From Burkholderia pyrrocinia (lineage in GTDB: Bacteria > Pseudomonadota > Gammaproteobacteria > Burkholderiales > Burkholderiaceae), in NCBI RefSeq assembly GCF_001028665.1, contig NZ_CP011503.1:2418001-2482000 (forward strand): 64,000 nt of DNA. Direction: 5' to 3'. This document shows, piece by piece, positions 37,804 through 46,639 of the stretch. A program made the translations under genes and the position numbers. Within the stretch, counting starts at the first letter, position 1; every line of letters begins with the position of its first letter. The notes beneath the pieces are model-generated. The model ran no database searches. It saw only the letters and a list, made by a program, of their open reading frames with translations, and was not told the DNA's origin.

Positions 37804-37829
37804 GCCCCGCGCAATGCGGGGCTTTTTTT
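37804..37829 (+). terminator. Rho-independent terminator after pirin
   Basis: GCCCCGC (37804-37810), 5-nt loop, GCGGGGC (37816-37822), then seven T. Confidence 0.88.
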
Positions 37830-37921
37830 ACGCGCGGGCAGACGGTCGCGCGTCGCGCGTGCTTCGAGGCATAATCAGCGGTTGCCGCGCGCCGGCCGGC
37901 GCGCCCGAATCAGGACCGCAC

Positions 37922-38413
37922 ATGAACGCTTCCGCCCCCGCCGCATCCCCGAGCGCCGTCGATCTCGACTGGCGCTGGAAATCCTTCGACGCGCTGACCG
38001 CGCGCGAAATCTATTCGATCCTCGAAGCGCGCAGCGCGGTGTTCGTCGTCGAGCAGAACTGCGTGTATCGCGACATCGACGACGCGGACCAGGCCGCATG
38101 GCACCTGGCCGCGTACGATCCGGCCGGCCGCCTGGCCGGCTATCTGCGCGTGCTGCTGCCTGATGCGCAGAACACGGACGTGCGGATCGGCCGCGTGCTG
38201 ACGACCGCTGCATTTCGCGGCGCGGGCCTCGGCAACGGGCTGCTGTCGCGCGCGCTCGAGCATATCCGCGCGCAGTGGCCGGATACGCCCGTGAGCCTGC
38301 ATGCGCAGGCCCACTTGCAGCGTTTTTACGGGGCATTCGGCTTTACGCCGAGTTCGGACGTGCACGACGACGACGGCATCCCGCACGTGTGGATGAGCAG
38401 CGCGCGCGCGTGA
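37922..38413 (+). CDS. GNAT acetyltransferase, ElaA family
   Basis: 163 residues. ElaA-type GNAT with FDALTAREIYSILEARSAVF, VVEQNCVYRDIDDAD and the acetyl-CoA loop FRGAGLGNGLL. The C terminus has LQRFYGAFGFTP and GIPHVWM, diagnostic of ElaA. The physiological substrate is unknown. ATG at 37922 follows a 100-nt gap after the pirin terminator. It converges on the ctaG-like gene. Confidence 0.92.
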   Translation: MNASAPAASPSAVDLDWRWKSFDALTAREIYSILEARSAVFVVEQNCVYRDIDDADQAAWHLAAYDPAGRLAGYLRVLLPDAQNTDVRIGRVLTTAAFRGAGLGNGLLSRALEHIRAQWPDTPVSLHAQAHLQRFYGAFGFTPSSDVHDDDGIPHVWMSSARA

Positions 38414-38435
38414 TGCGCCACGCGCCGCGCGGCGG

Positions 38436-39305
38436 TCAGTGCGCGGTACGTGCCACCGACGGCTGATCCGTGCGCGGCGCGGCCCGTTCGCCGATCAGGC
38501 GCCCCCGCGCGGACAGCCGCAGCCAGTGCCGCAGCGCGATCAGCGCGCCGATCACGCTCATCATCGAGCCGGGAATCCACAGCAGCAGGCCGCCGATCTG
38601 CTGGTCGCGCAGCGGGCTCAGCCACGTGAACGCGCGGCCGCAGATCGAGTAGATCGGATACAGCTCCTGCGGCGTGAAGAAGATCATCGCGCCGAGCGCG
38701 ATCTGCGGCGGGATCGCCGCGACGACGATCAGGATCCGGCGGCCCGGCGACAGCCGCGCGGGCGGCGCCGGGCGCGGGTCGACGACGAGCCACCAGAACA
38801 GCAGCCCGTCGATCACCATGCTCCAGTTCATCACGCGATAGAGACGCCAGTCGAGCATCGCGATGAAGTGGATCGGTGACAGCAGCCAGAAATAGATCAG
38901 CCCGACGAACAGCACGACCGCGACGACCGGATGGAACACCACGTCAAGCGTCGCACGCACGGGCGCCCATGCGAGCGCCGGACGCACGAAGCGTTGCCGC
39001 CAACTGAACGGGATGCCCGCGCGAATCGCCGCGCCCGGATAGGACAGCGCGATGAAGAACGGCCCGAGGTGGTGCAGCACGAGATGCTGCGCGCGGTGCA
39101 GGAAGAACTCGTGCTCGAAGAAATAGTCGAGCCGCGTATGCAGCGCGACGTAGAGCGCCGTCAGCCCGAACCAGAACGAGAACTGCCGCAGCGGCGTCAC
39201 CTTCGCCTTCTTTACGCCGCGCGCGAACAGCACGGCGGCCGTCAGCACCGCGATGACGACGGTCGGCGACGGTTCCCACGGATCGAGCCAGTACAGGAGG
39301 TTCAT
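38436..39305 (-). CDS. Cytochrome c oxidase assembly protein, caa3-type CtaG
   Basis: 289 residues. About seven membrane segments. It belongs to the caa3_CtaG family with the motifs HRAQHLVLHHLGPFF and YFWLLSPIHF, and histidines likely to bind copper. It lies 10 nt after a PCuAC gene and a SCO gene on the same strand, so the three probably deliver copper to a terminal oxidase. No oxidase subunit genes are in the window. Confidence 0.9.
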   Translation of the reverse strand: MNLLYWLDPWEPSPTVVIAVLTAAVLFARGVKKAKVTPLRQFSFWFGLTALYVALHTRLDYFFEHEFFLHRAQHLVLHHLGPFFIALSYPGAAIRAGIPFSWRQRFVRPALAWAPVRATLDVVFHPVVAVVLFVGLIYFWLLSPIHFIAMLDWRLYRVMNWSMVIDGLLFWWLVVDPRPAPPARLSPGRRILIVVAAIPPQIALGAMIFFTPQELYPIYSICGRAFTWLSPLRDQQIGGLLLWIPGSMMSVIGALIALRHWLRLSARGRLIGERAAPRTDQPSVARTAH

Positions 39306-39315
39306 CGCGCGCGCA

Positions 39316-39774
39316 TCACTTCGACTGGGCCGGCGACTTCACCGCGAACGGTGCGTCGACCGTTTCGCCGTCGGAGAATTTCAGGCGCAGGTGCACGGTG
39401 TCGCCGGGCTTGATCGCGTGCTTCGGCTCCTCGAGCATGAAGTGGTAGCCGCCCGGCGCGATGTCGACCTTGCCGCGCGCCGGGATCGTCAGCTTGTCGA
39501 CCATTTCCATCTTCTGCGTCGAGCCGTTCGAGACGGTCTGGTGCAGCATCGTCATCCCGTAGTCGGGGCTGTCGACGTCGACGAGATCGACCGGCTTGTC
39601 GCCCGTGTTCACGAGCGTCACGTAGCCGCCGGCCGGCAGCTTGTTCGGCAGCCAGCGCACCCATGCGTTCTGCGCGGTGATCGTGCCGGCGGCATACGCG
39701 TGGGCGCCGGCGCACAGCGCGGCGAGGAGGGCGAACGTCTTGAGGGTCGTCTTCGTCTTCATGTCGGAATGCAT
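39316..39774 (-). CDS. Periplasmic copper chaperone PCu(A)C
   Basis: 152 residues from the ATG read from 39774, or 148 from the ATG at 39762, which fits the signal peptide better (MKTKTTLKTFALLAALCAGA). The mature domain (DUF461, PCuAC) has MTMLHQT and the closing GGYHFML copper-ligand region. PCuAC proteins hand Cu(I) to the Cu-A site or to SCO proteins. It abuts the SCO stop directly (stop 39775-39777). Confidence 0.9.
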   Translation of the reverse strand: MHSDMKTKTTLKTFALLAALCAGAHAYAAGTITAQNAWVRWLPNKLPAGGYVTLVNTGDKPVDLVDVDSPDYGMTMLHQTVSNGSTQKMEMVDKLTIPARGKVDIAPGGYHFMLEEPKHAIKPGDTVHLRLKFSDGETVDAPFAVKSPAQSK

Positions 39775-40410
39775 TCAGGTAGTGGAGGCGGTGTCGATGA
39801 TCCGGCGCACGTCGGCGGCGATGGCGTCGGGCGAATCGCGGTCGGTCGCGAGCAGGCGTGCGCGGCCGCTCGGGTCGAAGATGTAGACGGCCGAGCTGTG
39901 CGTGACTTCGTAGCCGCCGGACGGATCGCGTTTTTCCATCTGGTACGCAACGCGATAGCGCTTCGCGAGCGATTCGATCTGACGGTCGGTGCCCGTCAGG
40001 CCGCGCGCATGCGCGGCGTCGAACGCGGCGACATACGACTGCATCGCCTGCGGCGTGTCGCGCGCGGGATCGACCGAGACGAACAGGATGCGCACGTCGT
40101 TCGCCTGCGGGCCGAGCTTCGCGAGCACTTCCATCAGCCGCGCCAGCGTTTCGGGGCAGACGTCGGGACAGTGTGTGTAGCCGAAATAGACGAGCGCGAC
40201 GCGGCCGTGGAACGCATCGGCTTCGACGGGATGGCCGTCGCCGCCCGTCAGCGTGAACGACAGGTCGGGCAGGTGGCCGGTGACGTTGGTCAGGTTCCAG
40301 CGCGGCTCGTCGTGCGTGCACGCGGCGAGCGCCACGGCGGCGGCGAGGGCCGCGGCCGTGCGGATGAAGCGGGAGAAGCGCCGGTGCGGCGCGTGACAGG
40401 CAGGCGACAT
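39775..40410 (-). CDS. SCO1/SenC family copper-binding lipoprotein
   Basis: 211 residues. A thioredoxin-fold protein for copper insertion or thiol reduction in cytochrome oxidase assembly. The copper motif CPDVC is intact and the distal ligand His lies in EVTHSSAVY. An N-terminal hydrophobic segment ends in a lipobox (LAAC), so it is probably a membrane lipoprotein. The start read from 40410 (MSPACHAPHRR) is preferred; an in-frame extension to 40488 exists. First gene of the SCO-PCuAC-CtaG operon. Confidence 0.9.
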   Translation of the reverse strand: MSPACHAPHRRFSRFIRTAAALAAAVALAACTHDEPRWNLTNVTGHLPDLSFTLTGGDGHPVEADAFHGRVALVYFGYTHCPDVCPETLARLMEVLAKLGPQANDVRILFVSVDPARDTPQAMQSYVAAFDAAHARGLTGTDRQIESLAKRYRVAYQMEKRDPSGGYEVTHSSAVYIFDPSGRARLLATDRDSPDAIAADVRRIIDTASTT

Positions 40411-40688
40411 CCTGGGGCTCGATCGGACGGAAAGGTGGCCGGCGCGGCGCCATGCGTCGCGCGGCAGGCGGTTGCGACTGTAGCGCAATTCGCGCGCCCG
40501 CGTCCTTTCGAAACCGGTACGGCGCGGGCGAGCGGGGCAATATGTCGCAGTTGACGCGGCCGGCGGCGCGCTGCTTGCAGTGCACCGGTTTCGCCCATCT
40601 CGGTGCGCAGGCGCGGTAAGATGCGCACAATTCCATTCGCGCAGCGGCGGCCCTGCGTTTGCCGGCCGACCCTCAGACTATCGAATCG

Positions 40689-41441
40689 ATGCAATCCGTT
40701 CCGGCTTCCCTGTCCCTGACCGATACCGCGTTCTTCTTCGACTTCGACGGCACGCTCGTCGAGCTGGCGCCGACGCCCGACAGCATTCACGTTCCGCCGT
40801 CGCTGCTGACGCTGCTCGACGAGCTGCGCCGCCGCTCGCATGGCGCGGTCGCGATCGTGTCCGGGCGCGGTATCGACAACCTCGACACGTTCCTGAAGAT
40901 GCCCGGCCTGCCGATCGCCGGCCTGCACGGCGCGGAGCGCCGCGATGCGAACGGCGACACGCAGCGCATCGGCTTCAACGACGAACGTCTGCTGCGCATC
41001 GAGCGCGAACTCGCGGCCGTCGTCGACCGTCATCCGGGCATGCTGCTCGAAATCAAGGGCGCAGCCGTCGCGCTGCACTACCGCAACGCGCCCGAGCGCG
41101 AAGCGGCGGCGCGCGAAGCGACCGAGCGGCTCGTCGCCGACTATGCCGATGCGTATGTGCTGCAGCCCGGCAAGATGGTGTTCGAGATCAAGCCGAAGGG
41201 CGTCGACAAGGGGCGTGCGCTGGCCGCGTTCCTCGACGAGCCACCGTTCGCGGGCCGCGTGCCGCTGTTCGCGGGCGACGACCTGACCGACGAGAAGGGC
41301 TTCGCGGTGGTCAACGCGCGCGGCGGCCTGTCGATCAAGGTCGGCGCGGGCGAGACGTCCGCCCGCATGCGGCTCGACTCGGTCGACGCGCTGCATGAGC
41401 AGATCGCGTGCTGGCTCGGCGCGGGGCAACCGCACGCATGA
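40689..41441 (+). CDS. otsB: Trehalose-6-phosphate phosphatase
   Basis: 250 residues. It removes phosphate from trehalose 6-phosphate, the second step of trehalose synthesis. HAD motif I is FFFDFDGTLVEL, motif II is VSGRG and the GDDLTDEKGF motif binds Mg. The ATG at 40689 is chosen; a TTG at 40659 would add 10 residues. It overlaps otsA by 4 nt (ATGA), so phosphatase and synthase are made together. Confidence 0.94.
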   Translation: MQSVPASLSLTDTAFFFDFDGTLVELAPTPDSIHVPPSLLTLLDELRRRSHGAVAIVSGRGIDNLDTFLKMPGLPIAGLHGAERRDANGDTQRIGFNDERLLRIERELAAVVDRHPGMLLEIKGAAVALHYRNAPEREAAAREATERLVADYADAYVLQPGKMVFEIKPKGVDKGRALAAFLDEPPFAGRVPLFAGDDLTDEKGFAVVNARGGLSIKVGAGETSARMRLDSVDALHEQIACWLGAGQPHA

Positions 41442-42817
41442 GCCGGCTCATCATCGTTTCAAACCGCGTCGCACCGATTTCGGAAGGCGAACCGGCGGCG
41501 GGCGGCCTCGCGATCGGCGTTTACGACGCGCTGAAGGAGACGGGCGGCATGTGGTTCGGCTGGAGCGGCGAGGTCGTCGCATCCGGCGCGCCGCAGATCC
41601 GCATCGAGGAGCGCGGGCCCGTCACGTTCGCGACCGTCGGCCTGTCGCGCCGCGATTACGACCAGTACTACCGCGGTTTCTCGAATGCGACGCTGTGGCC
41701 CGCGTTCCATTACCGCGCGGACCTGATCCAGTACGACCGCCACGAATTCGACGGCTACCGCCGCGTCAACGTCTGGCTTGCGCAGCAACTCGTGCCGCTG
41801 CTGCAGGACGACGACGTGATCTGGGTGCACGACTATCACCTGATCCCGTTCGCGCGTGCGCTGCGCGAGGCCGGCGTGAAGAATCGCATCGGCTTCTTCC
41901 TGCACATCCCGTTTCCGGCTGCGCAGGTGCTCGTCAACGTGCCGCCGCACCGCGAGCTCGTCGAGTCGCTGTGCGCGTTCGACCTGCTCGGTTTCCAGAC
42001 CGAGCCCGACCTGCGCGCGTTCTGCGATTACGTCGAATTCGAGGCGGGCGGCGAGGTCGAGCGCGACGGCCACACGATGCGGGTGCGCGCGTTCGGCCAG
42101 ACGTTGCGCGCGGCCGCCTATCCGATCGGCGTGTATCCGGACGAGATCGCGTCGCTCGCGCAGGCGGGCGAGCACGGCAAGGCCGTACGCACGCTCGCGA
42201 CGTCGCTGCGCGGGCGGCAACTGATCATGAGCGTCGACCGGCTCGATTATTCGAAGGGGCTCGTCGAGCGGTTCCGCGCGTTCGAGAAACTGCTCGAGCA
42301 CCAGGCGTCGATCCGCAACCGCGTGTCGTTCCTGCAGATCGCACCGTCGACGCGCGCGGACCTGCGTGCGTACCAGGACATCCGCCTGCAGCTCGAAGCG
42401 GAGTCGGGGCGCATCAACGGACGCTACGCCGAACTCGACTGGGCGCCGATCCTCTACATTCACCGCCAGTACGACCGCCAGGTGCTCGCCGCGCTGTACC
42501 GGCTCGCCCGCGTCGGGTTCGTGACGCCGCTGCGCGACGGGATGAACCTCGTCGCGAAGGAGTACGTGTCTGCTCAGAATCCGGACGATCCGGGCGTGCT
42601 CGTACTGTCGCGCTTCGCGGGCGCCGCGCGCGAGCTGACCGGTGCGCTGATCGTCAATCCGATCGATATCGACGGGATGGCCGATGCGCTGTCGCAGGCG
42701 CTGACGATGCCGCTCGCCGAGCGGCGCGCGCGTTACACGGACATGATCGCGCAGCTTCGCGAGAACAACGTGTCGGTGTGGCGCGACAACTTCCTGCGCG
42801 ATCTGCAGCATGGCTAG
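41438..42817 (+). CDS. otsA: Trehalose-6-phosphate synthase
   Basis: 459 residues. A GT20 enzyme joining UDP-glucose and glucose 6-phosphate. Visible are [11 protein letters not shown] at the N terminus, [28 protein letters not shown] and the C-terminal [15 protein letters not shown]. Length is close to E. coli OtsA (474). Trehalose protects against osmotic and drying stress. It is followed by a strong terminator. Confidence 0.95.
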   Translation: MSRLIIVSNRVAPISEGEPAAGGLAIGVYDALKETGGMWFGWSGEVVASGAPQIRIEERGPVTFATVGLSRRDYDQYYRGFSNATLWPAFHYRADLIQYDRHEFDGYRRVNVWLAQQLVPLLQDDDVIWVHDYHLIPFARALREAGVKNRIGFFLHIPFPAAQVLVNVPPHRELVESLCAFDLLGFQTEPDLRAFCDYVEFEAGGEVERDGHTMRVRAFGQTLRAAAYPIGVYPDEIASLAQAGEHGKAVRTLATSLRGRQLIMSVDRLDYSKGLVERFRAFEKLLEHQASIRNRVSFLQIAPSTRADLRAYQDIRLQLEAESGRINGRYAELDWAPILYIHRQYDRQVLAALYRLARVGFVTPLRDGMNLVAKEYVSAQNPDDPGVLVLSRFAGAARELTGALIVNPIDIDGMADALSQALTMPLAERRARYTDMIAQLRENNVSVWRDNFLRDLQHG

Positions 42818-42884
42818 CCGGTAGGTCCCGCGCATCGCGTGGCGCATTCGGCGCCATGCCGTCCGGCCGTTCCCGATGCAATGA

Positions 42885-42920
42885 AAAAAGCCGCCGTGCG
42901 TGAAGCACGGCGGCTTTTTT
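42885..42920. terminator. Bidirectional terminator between otsA and the ABC exporter gene
   Basis: A 10-bp perfect stem GCCGCCGTGC (42890-42899) / GCACGGCGGC (42905-42914) with A run on the left and T run on the right, serving both convergent genes. Confidence 0.92.
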
Positions 42921-42940
42921 ATCGGCTGTGCGCGGACGCG

Positions 42941-44821
42941 TCAGGCCACGCGTTCGCCGGTCGGCGTGCTGCCGTCGGGTGCCGCGTGATGGCGGCCGTG
43001 CTGCTTCGCGAGCAGGTCGCGATACAGGCCGGGGCGATTGCGCAGTACCTCGGGGCTGCCGTCGTCGATCACCTTGCCGTTGCTCATCACGATGATCCGG
43101 TCGAAGTTGCGCAGCGTCGACAGGCGGTGGGCGATCGCGATGACCGTGCGGCCGACCATCAGGCGGTCGAGCGCGCTCTGGATCGCTTCCTCGGACGCGC
43201 TGTCGAGCGCCGACGTCGCTTCGTCGAGCAGCAGGATCGGCGCGTCCTTCAGGATCGCGCGCGCGATCGCGATGCGCTGGCGCTGGCCGCCCGACAGCTT
43301 GACGCCGCGGTCGCCGACGATCGTGTCATAGCCTTCCGGCATCGCCTCGATGAACTCCGCGCAGCGCGCGTCGCGCGCGGCGGCGAGCACTTGGTCGCGG
43401 GTCGCGTCGGGCCGGCCGTACGCGATGTTGTCGTAGATCGTCCGGTGCAGCAGCGAGATGTCCTGCGGCACGAGCGCGATCGCGTGGCGCAGGCTGTCCT
43501 GCGTGATCGTCTTCACGTCCTGGCCGTCGACCTTCACGACGCCGTCCTGCGTGTCGTAGAAGCGCTGCAGCAGCGCGAGCACGGTCGACTTGCCGGCGCC
43601 CGACTTGCCGATCAGGCCGACGCGCTGGCCCGGTTCGATATGGAGATCGAAGTGGTCGAGAATCGCGCGGCGGTGCGGATACGCGAACGTCACGCGTTCG
43701 AAGGCGACCCGGCCGCCCTTGGCCGACAGCGGCTGCGCGTCGGAGCGGTCCTGCATCCCGTGCGGCTCGAGCAGCGTCTTCACGGCTTCGGACAGGCGCG
43801 CGACGTGCTGCGTGACGTCGACGAGCGCAACCGCGAGGTCGCGCGTGCCGTGCAGGATCGTGAAGCCCAGCGAGCTGACGAGCACGATGTCGCCCGACGT
43901 CGCGCGGCCCTGGTCCCACAGCCACAGGGCCCAGCCGAGCAGGCCGGCGGACAGCATCGCGGTGATCACCGCGTGCAGCAGGCGCAGCTTCTCGAGATAG
44001 AGCAGGCTTTGCTGGCGCGCGTCCATCTCGGCCTCGACCGTCGCGCCGAAACGCTTCTGTTCGCGCAGCGTCATCCCGAACGCACGCACGAGGCCCATGT
44101 TGCCGATCACGTCGACGAGCTCGCCGTCGACCGCCGCGGCCTTTGCCGCGAACGCATGGTGGCGGGCCGAGCCGCGCCCGGCGAGCTTGAACAGGATGAC
44201 GGACAGCACGGCCGAGCAGCCGAGCAGGCCGGCGGCCATCAGCGGATTGACGACGATGATCATCAGGATCGCGCCCATCACCGCGATGCACGGCGGCAGC
44301 ACGTTCCACGCCATCGTGTTCTCCGACGTGTAGACCGCGTTCGACGTGGCCGTGATGCGGCTCGCGAGCGTGCCCGGCTGCTTTTCCGAGTAGTAGGTCG
44401 GCGAATGGCCGATCAGGTACTGGAACAGGTCGCGCCGCAGGTCGCCGGTGACCGCGACGAACGTGTGCGCGGCGACCCAGCCGCCGACGCGCCACAGCAG
44501 GTTGTCGGCCGCGATCAGCCCGACGAGCAGCGCGAACGCGCTCCACAGCGGGCCCGGGTGATGGCGCCCGGTCGCCAGCACGTCGATCAGGTGCTTGATC
44601 GCGTATTGCGAGCCGAGCGCGCAGCCGACGGCGGCCAGCACGCTGCAGAGCACGATGAGGTGTGCGACGGGATGGAGGCGAATGTAGCGGAACAGGAACG
44701 CGATCGGCCGGTGCGCGTAGCTCGACAGCTTCGCGTTGTGGGCGTTGCGCTGGGCAGGGGTGAGAGATTCCAAAATATGCGTGCGGTGATTCGGTGATTG
44801 AGCGTGGCGGCGGGATCGCAT
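42941..44821 (-). CDS. ABC exporter, fused membrane and ATP-binding domains
   Basis: 626 residues. A half-transporter of the MsbA/exporter type: six membrane segments (about 50-350) and a nucleotide-binding domain (about 380-610) with Walker A GKSGAGKST, Q-loop LVPQDI, signature LSGGQRQR, Walker B ILLLDEATSALD and the H-loop His in IAHRLST. The cargo is not evident. The start read from 44821 is favoured because a -10-like TACAAT (minus strand, 44853-44858) overlaps the alternative ATG at 44854. It functions as a dimer in this family. Confidence 0.88.
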   Translation of the reverse strand: MRSRRHAQSPNHRTHILESLTPAQRNAHNAKLSSYAHRPIAFLFRYIRLHPVAHLIVLCSVLAAVGCALGSQYAIKHLIDVLATGRHHPGPLWSAFALLVGLIAADNLLWRVGGWVAAHTFVAVTGDLRRDLFQYLIGHSPTYYSEKQPGTLASRITATSNAVYTSENTMAWNVLPPCIAVMGAILMIIVVNPLMAAGLLGCSAVLSVILFKLAGRGSARHHAFAAKAAAVDGELVDVIGNMGLVRAFGMTLREQKRFGATVEAEMDARQQSLLYLEKLRLLHAVITAMLSAGLLGWALWLWDQGRATSGDIVLVSSLGFTILHGTRDLAVALVDVTQHVARLSEAVKTLLEPHGMQDRSDAQPLSAKGGRVAFERVTFAYPHRRAILDHFDLHIEPGQRVGLIGKSGAGKSTVLALLQRFYDTQDGVVKVDGQDVKTITQDSLRHAIALVPQDISLLHRTIYDNIAYGRPDATRDQVLAAARDARCAEFIEAMPEGYDTIVGDRGVKLSGGQRQRIAIARAILKDAPILLLDEATSALDSASEEAIQSALDRLMVGRTVIAIAHRLSTLRNFDRIIVMSNGKVIDDGSPEVLRNRPGLYRDLLAKQHGRHHAAPDGSTPTGERVA

Positions 44822-44854
44822 GCCGGCGTTCGCCCGGACTGAATAATCCGGCAT

Positions 44855-45337
44855 TGTAAACAAGGCCGTGCGTCGCGCTGCGCGAATCTTGCCTTGGCCG
44901 GGGGCTCGCGATCGATTTTGAGATAAAATTCGGCATCCCGTCCTGCCTCATGTGCCGGAATCACGCTGCCGGCAGTCACGGGTGACAAGGATCGCCAAAA
45001 GGGCCTTCCACTCTAGAACGGACACCCAAGTCCGCGGGTTGCAAAGTGTTGCGCCTTTGTAACAAAGTAAAGTGTTTGAAATGTTGTGCGCCGTATCGGG
45101 ATTAACCCTAGATAATCGGCTCCGGGTTCGATTCCAGGTTTTTTACGAACCCCTGTCAACGGGTCTTCGTTTCAAACGTTCTATGCCTGTCGCGTCGCCG
45201 ACGCTCCTTGAGCAGCGCGGGTTCGACGCCCCCGGCAGGCTGATTCGTCCGATGTTCGGATGAAATGCATCCAGCCCGGACCGCCGGCAGGTTGCCGACC
45301 CATACCTGGTTTTTAGCCGATTTTTTAGGAGTTACGC
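44855..45337. other. Intergenic region between ABC exporter and glycosyltransferase
   Basis: About 480 bases without a convincing gene; short frames here have no family features. On the minus strand TACAAT at 44853-44858 may be the exporter promoter. On the plus strand AT-rich segments at 45040-45085 and 45100-45116 (TAGATAAT) could hold the glycosyltransferase promoter, but no clean -35/-10 pair was found. TAGGAG lies 7 nt before the glycosyltransferase start. Confidence 0.5.
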
Positions 45338-46402
45338 ATGCGAATCGCCCAAATCGCTCCGTTGCACGAAGCGGTGCCCCCGAAGCTTTACGGTGGTACC
45401 GAGCGAGTGGTGTCCTACCTCACCGAAGCACTTGTCGAGATGGGGCATGACGTCACGCTCTTCGCGAGCGGCGATTCGCAAACCTCCGCGAAACTCGAAG
45501 CGTGCTGGCCGCAGGCGCTGCGCCTCGACCCGACGATCCGCGACGTGATGGCACCGCACATGCTGCTCCTCGAGCAAGTGCGCCGCCGCGCGGAAGAGTT
45601 CGATGTCCTGCACTGCCATATCGACTACTACCCGTTCTCGCTGTTCTCGCGCCAGCCGGTCCCGCATCTGACGACGATGCACGGCCGTCTCGACCTGCCG
45701 GAACTTCAGCCGATCTTCAACGCATTCAGCGACGTGCCGGTCGTGTCGATCTCCGACAACCAGCGCATCCCGCTGCAGCAGGCGAACTGGCTGTCGACCG
45801 TCTACCACGGCCTGCCGGAAAACCTGCTGACGCCGATCCCGAACGTGAAGCCGAGCTATCTCGCGTTCCTCGGCCGCATCTCGCCGGAGAAGCGCGTCGA
45901 CACGGCGATCCGCATCGCCGAGCAGGCCGGCCTGCCGATCAAGATCGCCGCGAAGCTCGACAAGGCTGACCGCGCGTACTACGAAGAAAAGATCAAGCCG
46001 CTGTTCGCGCTGCCGCACGTCGAGTACATCGGCGAAATCAGCGAGTCCGAAAAGACCGAATTCCTCGGCAACGCGCACGCGCTGCTGTTCCCGATCGACT
46101 GGCCGGAGCCCTTCGGGCTGGTGATGATCGAGGCGATGGCCTGCGGCACGCCGGTGATCGCGTTCAAGCGCGGCTCGGTGCCGGAAGTGATCGACAACGG
46201 CGTGTCGGGCTTCGTCGTCGAAGACGAACTGTCGGCCGTCGCGGCGCTCAAGCGCCTCGATACGCTGCCGCGCGAGAAGGTCCGCGCCGCGTTCGAAGCA
46301 CGTTTCTCGTCGAAGGTGATGGCGCAGAACTACGTGAAGGGCTACGAGGAACTGCTGCGCCAGAAGCGCCGCACCGTGCTCCGCGAAGTCAACGCAAGCT
46401 GA
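45338..46402 (+). CDS. Glycosyltransferase family 4 protein
   Basis: 354 residues. A GT-B fold enzyme with the N-terminal glycine loop KLYGGTERVVSYL and the C-terminal donor-site motif PEPFGLVMIEAMACGTPVIA, where the EX7E glutamates are visible. FLGRISPEKRVDTAI marks the second domain. Acceptor and donor sugar are unknown. The gene stands alone, with a long upstream gap and a GC hairpin downstream. A role in surface polysaccharide is possible but not shown. Confidence 0.88.
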   Translation: MRIAQIAPLHEAVPPKLYGGTERVVSYLTEALVEMGHDVTLFASGDSQTSAKLEACWPQALRLDPTIRDVMAPHMLLLEQVRRRAEEFDVLHCHIDYYPFSLFSRQPVPHLTTMHGRLDLPELQPIFNAFSDVPVVSISDNQRIPLQQANWLSTVYHGLPENLLTPIPNVKPSYLAFLGRISPEKRVDTAIRIAEQAGLPIKIAAKLDKADRAYYEEKIKPLFALPHVEYIGEISESEKTEFLGNAHALLFPIDWPEPFGLVMIEAMACGTPVIAFKRGSVPEVIDNGVSGFVVEDELSAVAALKRLDTLPREKVRAAFEARFSSKVMAQNYVKGYEELLRQKRRTVLREVNAS

Positions 46403-46443
46403 TTCGCCGGCCGCCGCCGCGCTGCGGTGCGCGGCCGTCATCG

Positions 46444-46472
46444 ACGCCCCGTCCGGGTTCCCGGCGGGGCGT
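46444..46472 (+). terminator. GC-rich hairpin after the glycosyltransferase
   Basis: ACGCCCC (46444-46450) pairs with GGGGCGT (46466-46472), with an inner stem CCGGG/CCCGG. There is no T run, so termination is uncertain. Confidence 0.45.
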
Positions 46473-46558
46473 TGTCACATCCGCGGCGCGGATCTGTTGT
46501 ATTCTCGCCGCGCCCGACGCCGCGAACGGCCCCTGAAGCGGCCCGGCACGCCATCCTG

Positions 46559-46574
46559 CCGTCTGTCCAGACGG
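46559..46574. promoter_or_regulatory. Perfect 16-bp palindrome, probable operator
   Basis: CCGTCTG-TC-CAGACGG: 7-bp arms, 2-bp centre. It covers the expected -35 position (46561-46566) of the -10 TATAAT at 46584. This placement is typical of a repressor site. Confidence 0.5.
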
Positions 46575-46583
46575 TAATGTCCC

Positions 46584-46589
46584 TATAAT
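46584..46589 (+). promoter_or_regulatory. -10 element of the promoter for the 46640 gene
   Basis: A perfect TATAAT, 50 nt before the TTG start at 46640. The -35 region 17 nt upstream is poor by consensus (GTCTGT) and lies in the palindrome. Confidence 0.5.
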
Positions 46590-46639
46590 GGCCGTGCCGT
46601 GAAATCCGGCTCCGCACGATCATCCAGAGGAGAGCAGTC

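Noticed and set aside
45118..45145. A tRNA T-arm-like sequence (GGTTCGATTCC) in the gap before the glycosyltransferase
   Set aside because: No acceptor, D or anticodon arm can be built around it and the T-stem has a mismatch. It could be a tRNA-end remnant but there is no integrase or repeat to support that.
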